From: Roseburia sp.
GTDB lineage: Bacteria; Bacillota; Clostridia; Lachnospirales; Lachnospiraceae
Length of the DNA stretch: 36,853 nucleotides
Assembly (NCBI GenBank): GCA_023664725.1
Contig: JAMPFA010000001.1
Coordinates: 1-36,853, forward strand
Direction of reading: 5' to 3'
Below the pieces are notes generated by a model. The model worked only from the letters and a program-made list of their open reading frames with translations, was not told the origin of the DNA and ran no database searches. This document shows, in pieces, positions 26,262-35,245 of the stretch. Made by a program: the position numbers and the translations under genes. Each line of letters starts with the position of its first letter. The first letter of the stretch is position 1.

Positions 26262-27086
26262 ATGAATACTTACATAACAGCAGAAATCGGAATTAACCAT
26301 AACGGGGATCTGCAGATTGCAAAGCAGCTAATTGATGCGGCGGCAGTTGCAGGCTGCGATGCAGTGAAATTCCAGAAGCGTACTGTAGAAAAGGTGTATA
26401 CAAAAGAATATTTAGACAGTCCAAGGGAAAGTCCCTGGGGAAATACGCAAAGGGATCAGAAAGAGGGACTGGAGTTTGGGAAAGCAGAGTATGATGAAAT
26501 TGACAGCTATTGCAAGGAAAAAGGAATAGACTGGTTTGCATCTGCCTGGGATGTGGATTCCCAGAAGTTTTTAAGACAGTATGACTGTAAATACAACAAA
26601 GTAGCATCTGCCATGCTGACAAATGAGGAACTGTTAAAAGAGATTGCCCGTGAGGGGAAATATACCTTTATTGCTACTGGTATGAGCAGTCTGGAAGAAA
26701 TCGACCACGCTGTGGAGATATTTAAAGAGGCGGACTGCCCTTATGAACTGATGCACTGTAACAGTACTTATCCTATGCCTTTAAAGGATGCCAACCTGAA
26801 ACTGATACGAACGCTTATGGACAGATATCAGTGCAAGGTGGGCTATAGCGGGCATGAGGAGGGAACGCTTGTAAGTATCTGTGCTGTTGCGGCAGGAGCA
26901 TCCTGCATTGAACGCCATATCACACTGGATAAGGCCATGTATGGTTCCGATCAGAAAGCTTCCATAGAACCTTATGAGCTCTGCAAGCTTGTGAAAAGTA
27001 TTCGGGATGCAGAGAAGATGATGGGAACCGGGGAGAAAATCCTAACACAGGCAGAAGAAGACGTAAAAAAGAAACTCAGAGGTTAA
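26262..27086 (+). CDS. NeuB-family PEP-condensing synthase without SAF domain
   Basis: A 274-residue TIM-barrel enzyme of the sialic-acid synthase (NeuB/SpsE/LegI) family. Such enzymes join phosphoenolpyruvate to an aldose to form an ulosonic acid. Landmarks are the N-terminal AEIGINHNGD (E8), GCDAVKFQKR, SAWDVDSQKFL, KVASAMLTN, TGMSSLEEI, GYSGHEEG and IERHITLDK. Normal NeuB proteins have about 340 residues and end with an antifreeze-like SAF domain that caps the neighbouring subunit; here the protein stops after the barrel at KKLRG. GYSGHEEG also differs from the usual GYSDHT. The 73-base gap before it may hold a new ribosome site (AAGGAG). The substrate is unknown. Confidence 0.88.
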   Translation: MNTYITAEIGINHNGDLQIAKQLIDAAAVAGCDAVKFQKRTVEKVYTKEYLDSPRESPWGNTQRDQKEGLEFGKAEYDEIDSYCKEKGIDWFASAWDVDSQKFLRQYDCKYNKVASAMLTNEELLKEIAREGKYTFIATGMSSLEEIDHAVEIFKEADCPYELMHCNSTYPMPLKDANLKLIRTLMDRYQCKVGYSGHEEGTLVSICAVAAGASCIERHITLDKAMYGSDQKASIEPYELCKLVKSIRDAEKMMGTGEKILTQAEEDVKKKLRG

Positions 27087-27088
27087 AT

Positions 27089-28156
27089 ATGATAGAGCTG
27101 ATTGTACTAGATATTGATGGCGTTATCACGGACGGAACGGTTATCATAGACTCAGAAGGACGTGAGCAAAAACAGGTAAATTTAAAAGATGTAGACGCAA
27201 TATTTGAATTGCACCGCCGGGGATACAAGCTGGCGGCGATTACCGGAGAGGATACGGAGATCGTAGGATATTTTGAAGAGCGTTTTCCGTGGGAATATTT
27301 TTACAGGGGAAGCAAAACCAAGAAGGAAGCCATGCTTCAGATTGAGGAGGGCACAGGTATCCGGCGTGAAAATATCTGCTATGTAGGGGATGGGAAATAT
27401 GACGTGGAGCCTCTGGCTTACGCAGGGCTTGGGTTATGTCCGGGAAATGCCATTGCCAGTGCCAAACATGCGGCAGATATTATTCTGCAGAATGAGGGGG
27501 GAAAGGGCTGTCTTTGGGAGCTTCTTTCTATTCTGGAGCAGCATAATGAACCGTTGTGCCCTCAGAACTACTTCTACAAAAGACTTTTTGAACATGAGGA
27601 TATTTTCAAGAAGATGGCTTCCGATCAGGGACTGACGGATGCGGTGATGGGGATTGCGCAGGATATCATGAGGCTGTTAAAAAAAGATGGACAGCTGTTT
27701 TTGTGTGGTAACGGAGGAAGTGCGGCAGACGCCCAGCACATCGCAACGGAATTTATCAGTCGTTTTTACAAAGAACGACCAGCGATGAATGCTGAAGCGT
27801 TGACGGTAAATACATCTACTCTTACAGCGATCGGAAACGATTACAGTTATGAGAGAGTATTTGTAAGACAGTTAGAGGCAAAGGCAAAGTCAGGGGATAT
27901 GTTGATTGGTATTTCCACCAGCGGTAGATCTAAAAACGTGCTGGAAGCTTTGCGTTTTGCAAAAGGAAGGGGAATAAAGACGGCCCTGCTGATGGGAGAC
28001 CATGAAGTGCCGGAAATTGATGACCTTTGTGATTTTGTGGTGAAAGTTCCATCTAAGATAACGCCCAGGGTGCAGGAAGGGCATATTTTTGTGGGCCATG
28101 TAATTGCAGAATATGTGGAACATGAGATGTTTGTAAGAAATGGGAAGAAAGATTAG
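27089..28156 (+). CDS. KdsC-like phosphatase fused to a GmhA-like SIS isomerase
   Basis: A 355-residue fusion. Residues 1-160 are a KdsC-type HAD phosphatase: DIDGVITDG with D8 and D10, the TGE motif, GSKTKKEAM and GDGKYDVEPL, in which the usual GDD reads GDG. Residues 170-355 are a SIS isomerase closest in appearance to GmhA, the sedoheptulose-7-phosphate isomerase: LFLCGNGGSAADAQHIATEF, TAIGNDYSYERVF, ISTSGRSKNVLEAL and the late QEGHIFVGHVIAEYVE. It follows the NeuB-like gene by two bases. Isomerase, PEP-condensing synthase and phosphatase together resemble the Kdo logic, but with a heptose-type isomerase; the product is not known. Confidence 0.85.
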   Translation: MIELIVLDIDGVITDGTVIIDSEGREQKQVNLKDVDAIFELHRRGYKLAAITGEDTEIVGYFEERFPWEYFYRGSKTKKEAMLQIEEGTGIRRENICYVGDGKYDVEPLAYAGLGLCPGNAIASAKHAADIILQNEGGKGCLWELLSILEQHNEPLCPQNYFYKRLFEHEDIFKKMASDQGLTDAVMGIAQDIMRLLKKDGQLFLCGNGGSAADAQHIATEFISRFYKERPAMNAEALTVNTSTLTAIGNDYSYERVFVRQLEAKAKSGDMLIGISTSGRSKNVLEALRFAKGRGIKTALLMGDHEVPEIDDLCDFVVKVPSKITPRVQEGHIFVGHVIAEYVEHEMFVRNGKKD

Positions 28157-28173
28157 GAAACCGGGAGACGAAG

Positions 28174-29004
28174 ATGCTGACAGATAAATTATTAATAAAA
28201 GACAAAGTTTGCGTGATTACAGGAGGCGCCGGACTGTTGGGAAGACAGCATGCACGGGCTGTTCTTGAAGGGAAAGGGATACCTGTTTTGCTGGATATCT
28301 CGGAGAAATCATTAGAAGATGCGAAAGCCAGTCTTAAGAATCAATATCGGGAGGCTGAGATTGGAATATATAAGACAGATATTACAGATGAAACAGAGCT
28401 TGAAAAAGTTAGAAAAGATCTGATTTTAAAATTTGGGCATATAGATATCCTGATCAACAATGCGGCAAATAATCCCAAAATGGAAGAAGCTTCTGCTAAT
28501 CTGGGAAATATCCGGTTTGACAATTTTCCACTGGACATTTGGCAGGGGGATATCGCCGTTGGTCTGACTGGGGCATTTTTGTGTGCAAAAGTATTTGGGA
28601 CAGAAATGGAACGGCAGGGAGAAGGGGTTATCTTAAATATATCTTCGGATTTGGGGATCATAGGGCCAGATCAGAGAATATACCGAAAAGATAGTGTCAG
28701 GGAAGAAGATCAGATTATCAAACCGGTAACGTATTCCGTAATCAAGCACGGATTGCTTGGTTTGACTAAGTATCTTGCAACTTATTGGGCGAATAAAAAT
28801 ATCAGGGTAAATGCACTCTGCCCGGCAGGCGTGGAAAATGGTCAGGATAAGGAGTTTGTGAAAAAGCTGACGAATTTAGTTCCAATGGGCAGAATGGCGG
28901 AGGTGGAAGAATATCAGTGTACGGTGCTTTATATGATTTCCGGGGCAAGCTCTTATATGACCGGTTCCACAGTTATAGTTGATGGCGGGAGGACCTGCTG
29001 GTAG
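28174..29004 (+). CDS. Short-chain dehydrogenase/reductase, PtmA-like
   Basis: A 276-residue classical SDR. The cofactor loop is TGGAGLLGRQHA, the NNAAN motif follows, then the catalytic ISS serine region and Y187-x-x-x-K191 (YSVIKHG), ending with the family-typical GSTVIVDGGRTCW. The sequence style, including the INNAANNPKM segment and DLGIIGPDQRIY, is that of SDRs found in flagellin-glycosylation loci such as PtmA of Campylobacter, though that link is by resemblance only. It should oxidise or reduce a sugar or sugar-acid hydroxyl with NAD(P). It is 17 bases after the isomerase fusion and 12 bases before the next gene, within one operon. Confidence 0.88.
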   Translation: MLTDKLLIKDKVCVITGGAGLLGRQHARAVLEGKGIPVLLDISEKSLEDAKASLKNQYREAEIGIYKTDITDETELEKVRKDLILKFGHIDILINNAANNPKMEEASANLGNIRFDNFPLDIWQGDIAVGLTGAFLCAKVFGTEMERQGEGVILNISSDLGIIGPDQRIYRKDSVREEDQIIKPVTYSVIKHGLLGLTKYLATYWANKNIRVNALCPAGVENGQDKEFVKKLTNLVPMGRMAEVEEYQCTVLYMISGASSYMTGSTVIVDGGRTCW

Positions 29005-29016
29005 GAGGAAGAGAAA

Positions 29017-29868
29017 ATGATACAGATTGGCACTATGCAGGGAAGGCTGACGCCATCGAGAGGCAGGGGGATGCATTTTTTTCCCTTTGAGAACTGGCAG
29101 GAAGAATTTTACCAGGCGGCAGAAATAGGGCTAAACGAGATTGAGTGGATTTTCGACCGTGAAAGAATGGAAGAAAATCCACTGTGGACAAAAGCAGGAA
29201 TCGCAGAATTGAGGCATATTACAGAAACAACGGGGATTGAGATAAATTCTGTTTGTTTTAATTATTTTATGCGATGTCCTTTTTTTTCGTTAGGAAAGTC
29301 TGAAAAAAAAGAAGGTTACCAAAGAAATTTGGAGATGACGAAAAGAATACTTGATGCATGGGCAGAGGCAGGTGGGAAAGTATTGGAAATTCCGTTGGTG
29401 GATGAAGCTTCACTAAAAACATCGGAAGAGGAGAAAGAGGTGGGAGAGTTTATCAGCAATACTGCAGATAAGGCGGATGAATATGGTATTAAAATTGTTC
29501 TGGAAACAGATCTTCCCCCGGGGCAATTTAATGGGTTCTTGGAAAGCATAGAGAAAAAATATATTTATGCAACCTATGATTCTGGTAACAGCTCTGGTCT
29601 GGGATATGATGCAGAAAGTGAGATTTGTTCACTAAAAGGGCGTATCCATAACGTCCACATAAAAGATAAAGTATATCAGGGGACAACTGTTGAACCTGGA
29701 ACTGGAAACGCAGATTTCGATAAAGTTTTTTCCACATTAAAACGAATAGGATATGGGAACAGCTTTGTGCTTGAAGCGGCAAGAGGAGTTGATGGCAAGG
29801 AGCAGGAGACGCTAGGCAGACAGGCTCAGTTTATAAAGAACTATTTAAAGAAATATGAGTTTGACTAA
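29017..29868 (+). CDS. Sugar-phosphate isomerase/epimerase-like TIM barrel
   Basis: A 283-residue protein of the xylose-isomerase-like TIM-barrel superfamily (AP endonuclease 2 fold). It starts with IGTMQGRLTPSRGRG, has a GLNEIEWIFD strand with E, and shows metal-site residues in VLETDLPPGQF, YATYDSGNS, IHNVHIKDK and FVLEAARG. These match sugar or cyclitol isomerases/epimerases. It has a strong AGGAGG ribosome site. Lying among the SDR and Gfo/Idh genes, it probably rearranges an oxidised sugar intermediate, such as a keto-sugar, during synthesis of the flagellar glycan. The substrate is unknown. Confidence 0.85.
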   Translation: MIQIGTMQGRLTPSRGRGMHFFPFENWQEEFYQAAEIGLNEIEWIFDRERMEENPLWTKAGIAELRHITETTGIEINSVCFNYFMRCPFFSLGKSEKKEGYQRNLEMTKRILDAWAEAGGKVLEIPLVDEASLKTSEEEKEVGEFISNTADKADEYGIKIVLETDLPPGQFNGFLESIEKKYIYATYDSGNSSGLGYDAESEICSLKGRIHNVHIKDKVYQGTTVEPGTGNADFDKVFSTLKRIGYGNSFVLEAARGVDGKEQETLGRQAQFIKNYLKKYEFD

Positions 29869-29894
29869 GGAAATGAAAGGGATATACGGAAAAG

Positions 29895-30923
29895 ATGAAA
29901 GTATTATTTATAGGGCTTGGCAGTGCAGGCCAGAGGCATATGCGGAATCTAAAGCGAATACTGGGTGATGAGGCAGAATTTATTGCATATCGAGTCAGGA
30001 AGCTGGAGAGGCTTTTTGATGATAATCTTAATATAGTGGAAGGGCAGAGAGTGGCAGACGCTTATCATATCCGGGAATTTTACAGCTTAGAGGAAGCTTT
30101 GAATGATAAACCGGAGATTGCAGTCATATCGAATCCTAACAGCATGCACATAAAATGCGCCCTTCAAGTTGCGGAAAGGGGAATAGACATCTTCCTTGAA
30201 AAACCTGTGTCTGATACGCTGGAAGGGGTCAATGAATTAGAAAATGTAGCCAGGGAAAAAGGCATTGTTGTCTATGTGGGATACCAGATGAGGCTTCATC
30301 CATGTGTCAGGAGATTAAAAAAAGATATTGATGCAGACAAAATCGGAAGGATTGTGTCTGTGAGCTGCCATATGGGTGAATTGATTACCAGAATGCATAA
30401 GTATGAAGATTACAGAGGAATGAATGAAGCAAAAAAATCTACAGGCGGCGGGGTCGTACTCTGCCAGATTCATGAACTGGATTACCTTTATTGGATTTTT
30501 GGGATGCCAAAAGAGGTTTACAGCATCGGTGGGAAATGCAGTAATTTGGAAATAGAAGTGGAGGATGCGGCGACAACCTTTTGTAGATATGAAAAAAATG
30601 GGTATGAGTATCCTATTGTAATTCATCAGGATTTTTTGCAATCGCCTGCTGTCAGGAAGTGTAGGGTGGTAGGGACAAAAGGCCAGGTAGAAATGGATCT
30701 TTTAGAGAATGAATATACGCTTTATAGCGAAGAAGCAGTTATAGAGGAGCGATTTGTTAATTTTGTCAGAAATGATATGTTCATGGAAGAAATGAAGCTT
30801 TTTTTGAAATATGTTCAGGACAGAAGGCAGGAAAGTCTGACATTGGAAGACGGAATTGGGAGTTTAAAGATTGCTTTGGCGATTAAGGATTCTATGGCAA
30901 ATGGTACTCCTGTACAGTTTTAG
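29895..30923 (+). CDS. Gfo/Idh/MocA-family oxidoreductase
   Basis: A 342-residue NAD(P)-dependent sugar oxidoreductase. The Rossmann loop is LFIGLGSAGQRHMRNL at the N-terminus, then PEIAVISNPNSMHI and the family lysine in FLEKPVSD, followed by YVGYQMRLHP. The C-terminal substrate domain carries GGGVVLCQIHELDYLYWIFG with the histidine typical of the family. It is similar in layout to sugar-nucleotide dehydrogenases found in nonulosonate and flagellin-modification loci. It is 26 bases after the TIM-barrel gene and in the same operon. Substrate and direction of the redox step are unknown. Confidence 0.9.
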   Translation: MKVLFIGLGSAGQRHMRNLKRILGDEAEFIAYRVRKLERLFDDNLNIVEGQRVADAYHIREFYSLEEALNDKPEIAVISNPNSMHIKCALQVAERGIDIFLEKPVSDTLEGVNELENVAREKGIVVYVGYQMRLHPCVRRLKKDIDADKIGRIVSVSCHMGELITRMHKYEDYRGMNEAKKSTGGGVVLCQIHELDYLYWIFGMPKEVYSIGGKCSNLEIEVEDAATTFCRYEKNGYEYPIVIHQDFLQSPAVRKCRVVGTKGQVEMDLLENEYTLYSEEAVIEERFVNFVRNDMFMEEMKLFLKYVQDRRQESLTLEDGIGSLKIALAIKDSMANGTPVQF

Positions 30924-30957
30924 CAGGAAGTCATTAGTAGAAGATAAGGAGATACAT

Positions 30958-32724
30958 ATGAAATTGTCTGACTATGTATGGAAATATATCAGCGAATTGG
31001 GAGTAAGGCATGTGTTTATGTTTCCGGGAGGGGGAGCCATGCATTTAGTGGATTCTCTTGGGAAAAATCAGAATCTTGAATATGTGACATTGCTTCATGA
31101 GCAGGCTTGTGCTATGGCGGCAGAGACATATTCCCGTATAGATTATAATTTGGGAGTTGCTTTGGTGACCACAGGCCCTGGGGGAACCAATGCCATCACG
31201 GGAGTGGCTGCGGCGTGGTTAGAATCAACACCAATGCTGGTGATTTCCGGACAGGCGAAAACGGAGGATCTGAAAAATGGATACGGTGTGCGTCAGCGGG
31301 GAAATCAGGAGATTGGAATTGTAGATGTAGTATCTTCTATCACAAAATATGCAGTTATGGTGAAAGAGCCAGATAAAATAAAATATTATCTGGACAAGGC
31401 AGTATATGAAGCCAAGACCGGAAGAGGAGGTCCTGTCTGGATAGATATTCCATTGGATATTCAGGCGGCTGACATAGAGGAAAACAGCCTGATCTCTTAT
31501 GTGCAGGAACAGGAAAAAATGGAAGACAGACAGGACCTGGCCAAGGCTGTTAAAGAAACATTCATGTATCTGCAGAATGCGAAACGCCCGGTTATCATTG
31601 CAGGACAGGGAATTGAACGGAGGAATGGGAAAGCCATTTTTCGGGAGTTGGTGGAGAAACTTAACATTCCGGTATTGTCTAGTTGGATAGCAGTGGAATT
31701 GTTGGAATATGACCACAGGTGCAATTTGGGAAAACCGGGGATGGTTGCTCCCAGGTATTCCAATTTTACAATGCAGGATGCGGATTTGATTCTTGCAATT
31801 GGAACAAGACTTGACCCGGCAATGATTGGGTATGATGCCAATGACTTTGCGCCGGGAGCCAAGAAAGTAATTGTAGATATTGATGCTCACGAATTAGATA
31901 AATTTACATTTGATATCGCTTTAAAGGTACAGGCGGATGCAACGGATTTTATAAAAGAATTATTGGGACAGTTAGATGATTTTGAAAACAGAAAAGAGTT
32001 AAATGACTGGCTAGAAAAATGCATAAGCTGGAAATGGCAATACCCGATCGTTTTAGAGGAATTTAAGAAAGAAGGAGAAAAGGTGAATCCATATTTCTTT
32101 ATGGATAAACTTTCGGATGCATTAAAAGAGGATGATGTGATTATTCCAGGGAGTTCAGGAGCGGGTATCGATGTGTTCTGGTTATGTATTAAAAATAAGA
32201 GGAATCAGCGACTGCTGGCAACTGGTTCTTTAGGATCTATGGGCTATGGTCTGCCCGCCGCCATCGGAGCCTGCTTAGCTTCAGGAAAAAGGACAATCTG
32301 CGTAGAAGGGGATGGAAGTTTCCAATTAAATATTCAGGAGCTGGCCAGCATTAAAGGAATGAACTTGCCAATTAAGATTTTTATTAATGGGAATGGCGGA
32401 TATCTTTCTATCATGAATATGCAGAGAACTCATTTTGATGGAAAGTTTACAGGCGCCAATGAAAACAGTCATTTGTATTTGCCGGATATTACAGCGGTGG
32501 CAGAGGCATATGGATTTCATACATTTGAAGTTAAGTGTCATGAGGAGGCGGAGGAGATGATCTGTCGGACATTGGAAGCGGAGGGGCCGTCACTCTGTTA
32601 TGTTCATATGAGAGATGATATTGCAATCCAGCCTAAAGTAATGTCAAGAGTGTCAGAGAATGGTTCTATGGTATCGGGGAAATTGCGGAATTTATGGCCA
32701 TTTTTAGAAGAAAACCCATGTTAG
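30958..32724 (+). CDS. Acetolactate-synthase-like ThDP enzyme, YerE-type candidate
   Basis: A 588-residue thiamine-diphosphate enzyme of the acetolactate synthase/decarboxylase group. E48 of LLHEQACAMAAE is the ThDP-activating glutamate. The metal/ThDP motif GDG (451-453) ends 26 residues later in N477-G478-N479 instead of the usual Asn-Asn. The central domain carries VIIAGQGIERR, and the entry strand TTGPGGTNAITG is normal. In surface-sugar loci such enzymes, for example YerE, transfer a two-carbon unit to a CDP-keto-deoxysugar to make branched sugars. The start at 30958 has AAGGAG seven bases upstream; the earlier frame overlaps the oxidoreductase. A catabolic or branched-chain amino acid role is less likely here. 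Confidence 0.85.
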   Translation: MKLSDYVWKYISELGVRHVFMFPGGGAMHLVDSLGKNQNLEYVTLLHEQACAMAAETYSRIDYNLGVALVTTGPGGTNAITGVAAAWLESTPMLVISGQAKTEDLKNGYGVRQRGNQEIGIVDVVSSITKYAVMVKEPDKIKYYLDKAVYEAKTGRGGPVWIDIPLDIQAADIEENSLISYVQEQEKMEDRQDLAKAVKETFMYLQNAKRPVIIAGQGIERRNGKAIFRELVEKLNIPVLSSWIAVELLEYDHRCNLGKPGMVAPRYSNFTMQDADLILAIGTRLDPAMIGYDANDFAPGAKKVIVDIDAHELDKFTFDIALKVQADATDFIKELLGQLDDFENRKELNDWLEKCISWKWQYPIVLEEFKKEGEKVNPYFFMDKLSDALKEDDVIIPGSSGAGIDVFWLCIKNKRNQRLLATGSLGSMGYGLPAAIGACLASGKRTICVEGDGSFQLNIQELASIKGMNLPIKIFINGNGGYLSIMNMQRTHFDGKFTGANENSHLYLPDITAVAEAYGFHTFEVKCHEEAEEMICRTLEAEGPSLCYVHMRDDIAIQPKVMSRVSENGSMVSGKLRNLWPFLEENPC

Positions 32725-32736
32725 GAGGAGTTGTAG

Positions 32737-34059
32737 GTGCGCTATGCCAATTTAGTTTGTGATGATATCTTTACAATTAAAGGAACTTCAGAAAATGATA
32801 ACATAGAGAGGTTGTGGAATGTGGGGGATTATATCCAGGTTCTTGCAATTGAAAATCTCTATAAAGAGATGGGGATGAAAAGTGAAGATATTGTAAGGAT
32901 ACGGATGCAGGAACTCAAAACTTATAAAGGAGAGAAACTGCTTCTGCCAATTAATCTTATTGTCTATGGGGATAATTTTTTTGACGGTTCAGACATGGTG
33001 ATTTCGGAGGATATCGTACCCGTATTTCTTGGGGTTCATTTTTATCATTACTTTTTTAGTGAAAAGACAAAACAGTATCTGAGAGAGTATGGACCTGTTG
33101 GCTGTAGGGATGAGTCTGTGCTTATGAAATTGCAGGCATTAAATATTCCGGCATATTTGAGTGGATGTGTAACAATTACGTTGCCTAAAAGAAAACAAAA
33201 ACCTTCAAAAGGGAAAGTATATCTGGTTGATGTACCGGAAGCATTGTATGAATATTTCCCTGAATGGATAAAAGAAAATATGGTGGAAACTACATCGGTC
33301 TATTTTATGTCTAAGACAAATATGCTTCAGGGAAAAACGATGAAAGAATTTGTAGAAGAAAAATACAGGGAATATTTTGAGAATGCCAGTCTAGTAATCA
33401 CGTCCAGACTTCATGTTGCAAGTCCTTGTATAGCGGCTGGCATCCCGGTAATTCTCGCACGGGAATCTATAACTGGTCGTTTTGCATGGTTAGATAAGTT
33501 TATTAGGATATATACCCCGGAAAATTTTTCAGAAATAGATTGGGAAATAAACGCTGTAGAAATGAATGAGGAGAAACGAAAGATAATAGATGCGGATATT
33601 GCTATGATTAGAAGCCAGTATACCAAATATAGCGCAATTGAAAAAATAGGTGAATTGTATGAAAAACGGAACCGATGCGTTTATCAGGATTCCTCCTATT
33701 TGAATATAGAACCTATTATTGAGTACATGAATGAAAACTGGAACTCAGAAAGTGAAGAAATGTATGCGATATGGGGATGGAGTGTCTATGCGGAAGAAGT
33801 TATCAAGTATATTGAGAGTCACTATCCAAAAGCAAAATTGGTAATGTTATTTGACTCTTATCGATCCTTTGAAAAATATGGAATAACTGCTCAGCCGCCA
33901 ACTGGTTTAAAAAATAATAAGGATTATATTACTTTTATCACGTCAGATGCGGTGGGGTATATAGCGGAAGAGTATTTTAGAGAACATGCATATAATGCGA
34001 ATGGATATGTTTTGATGGGATGCGGGGCAAATTCTAAGTATGGTTTTGGGAATGAGTAA
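32737..34059 (+). CDS. Polysaccharide pyruvyl transferase-like protein with Rossmann-type tail
   Basis: A 440-residue protein starting with GTG after AGGAGGAG. The first 300 residues fit the polysaccharide pyruvyl transferase fold: ERLWNVGDYIQVLAIENL, GVHFYHYFFSEKT..YGPVGCRDES, and the closing TSRLHVASPCIAAGIPVILAR with its His/Arg. Such enzymes add ketal pyruvate to glycan sugars using PEP, although distant members may do other things. The last 110 residues (YAIWGWSVYAEEVIKYI...VMLFDSY) form a second Rossmann-like domain that resembles the N-terminal domain of the next gene product. It follows the ThDP enzyme gene by 12 bases. Confidence 0.78.
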   Translation: MRYANLVCDDIFTIKGTSENDNIERLWNVGDYIQVLAIENLYKEMGMKSEDIVRIRMQELKTYKGEKLLLPINLIVYGDNFFDGSDMVISEDIVPVFLGVHFYHYFFSEKTKQYLREYGPVGCRDESVLMKLQALNIPAYLSGCVTITLPKRKQKPSKGKVYLVDVPEALYEYFPEWIKENMVETTSVYFMSKTNMLQGKTMKEFVEEKYREYFENASLVITSRLHVASPCIAAGIPVILARESITGRFAWLDKFIRIYTPENFSEIDWEINAVEMNEEKRKIIDADIAMIRSQYTKYSAIEKIGELYEKRNRCVYQDSSYLNIEPIIEYMNENWNSESEEMYAIWGWSVYAEEVIKYIESHYPKAKLVMLFDSYRSFEKYGITAQPPTGLKNNKDYITFITSDAVGYIAEEYFREHAYNANGYVLMGCGANSKYGFGNE

Positions 34060-34073
34060 AAGGAGATTGGAAA

Positions 34074-35219
34074 GTGCTGAATATATTGGATTATGTGCAA
34101 TGTGATGAAAAACAGCTTCGGAATAAATTACGGGACAGGTTGGGCTTACATACGGTTTCTGAGATAATGGGAGAGGATATTTATATCTGGGGAATTGGGG
34201 CATTAGGACAGTTCGTGGTGGAACAGTTTAAGAAAAATGGCTTGAAAGTAAAAGGCATATTAACCAGTGACACGAAACAAATTGGGATGAATTATGAAGG
34301 TATTCCATTTGTGAGTTTAGATTGTCTAAAGGTTGAGGATATGATTGTTGTGTGCAGCATGGCTTATCCGGTTATTGCAGAAAAGCTGAGTTATAAAGGA
34401 TATAAAAAGTATTTTTATTATGAAGTACTTCCTTTTCTGTTTGACGAATTGGATTCTTTTTATATGGGATTTGATGGAATGTGGGAAACATTGACCAAGT
34501 ATCGTCAAGAAGTTAGGAATTTGCAAGAAATTTTTGCTCACGATGAAGTTTCACAAGAAGTGCTTTCAAATGTTTTACTGTATCGTTACACTTTTGAAAC
34601 AGCCTATTTAGACAAAGCATTTCTGGTGTCTTTGGAGAGAGGGAGTATATATTTTGACAGATCAATTGTCAAACTCTCTGATCATGAAGTTTTCGTGGAT
34701 TGCGGCGGTTATACAGGTGACACAGTTGAGTCTTTTATTCTGCACAGTCATAATCGATACAAAAAAATTTTTTTATTTGAGCCAGATAATGCAATTCTTA
34801 AAACGGCGCAAGAGAATTTAAAGGGATATCAAAATATTTCTTTTTTTAATGAGGGAATAGGAAAAACAAAAAGTAAACTTTTCTTTGAAGAAAAAGGGAG
34901 TATAGGTGGAGGTACAGTGTCGTTTCAGGGAAAAACGGAAATAATAATTACATCATTGGATGAGGCTATTAAGGATTTTGACCCAACATATATAAAAATG
35001 GATATTGAGGGAAGCGAAATGGATGCATTACGGGGAGCTGTAAAAACAGTATCTTCCTGTCGGCCGAAAATGGCAATATCTGTATATCATCATCCGTATG
35101 ATATTGTTGAAATAACAGAATATATGCAAAAATTGCTATTAGATTATGAATTCTATTTGCGGCATTATTCAAGGATGTACGATGATACAGTTTTATATTG
35201 TATTCCAAAGAAAAAATGA
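34074..35219 (+). CDS. FkbM-family methyltransferase with N-terminal Rossmann-like domain
   Basis: A 381-residue protein beginning with GTG after AAAAGGAG. Residues 33-120 form a small Rossmann-like domain (DIYIWGIGALGQFVVEQF...VKGILTSD). Residues 190-380 are an FkbM methyltransferase: VFVDCGGYTGDTVESF as the SAM loop, and the intact second signature IKMDIEGSEMDALRGA (D310, E312). FkbM enzymes O-methylate sugars or glycan hydroxyls. Its C-terminal segment (PKMAISVYHHPYDI...FYLRHY) is clearly related to the end of the fused protein at 24155, so the island holds two paralogous modules, this one intact. It probably methylates the flagellar glycan. Confidence 0.87.
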   Translation: MLNILDYVQCDEKQLRNKLRDRLGLHTVSEIMGEDIYIWGIGALGQFVVEQFKKNGLKVKGILTSDTKQIGMNYEGIPFVSLDCLKVEDMIVVCSMAYPVIAEKLSYKGYKKYFYYEVLPFLFDELDSFYMGFDGMWETLTKYRQEVRNLQEIFAHDEVSQEVLSNVLLYRYTFETAYLDKAFLVSLERGSIYFDRSIVKLSDHEVFVDCGGYTGDTVESFILHSHNRYKKIFLFEPDNAILKTAQENLKGYQNISFFNEGIGKTKSKLFFEEKGSIGGGTVSFQGKTEIIITSLDEAIKDFDPTYIKMDIEGSEMDALRGAVKTVSSCRPKMAISVYHHPYDIVEITEYMQKLLLDYEFYLRHYSRMYDDTVLYCIPKKK

Positions 35220-35245
35220 TTTGAGAGAGTTAATAATGGTAGGAC

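Noticed and set aside
31225-31890. 221-residue minus-strand open frame inside the ThDP enzyme gene
   Set aside because: It is antisense to a conserved enzyme and encodes no recognisable protein.
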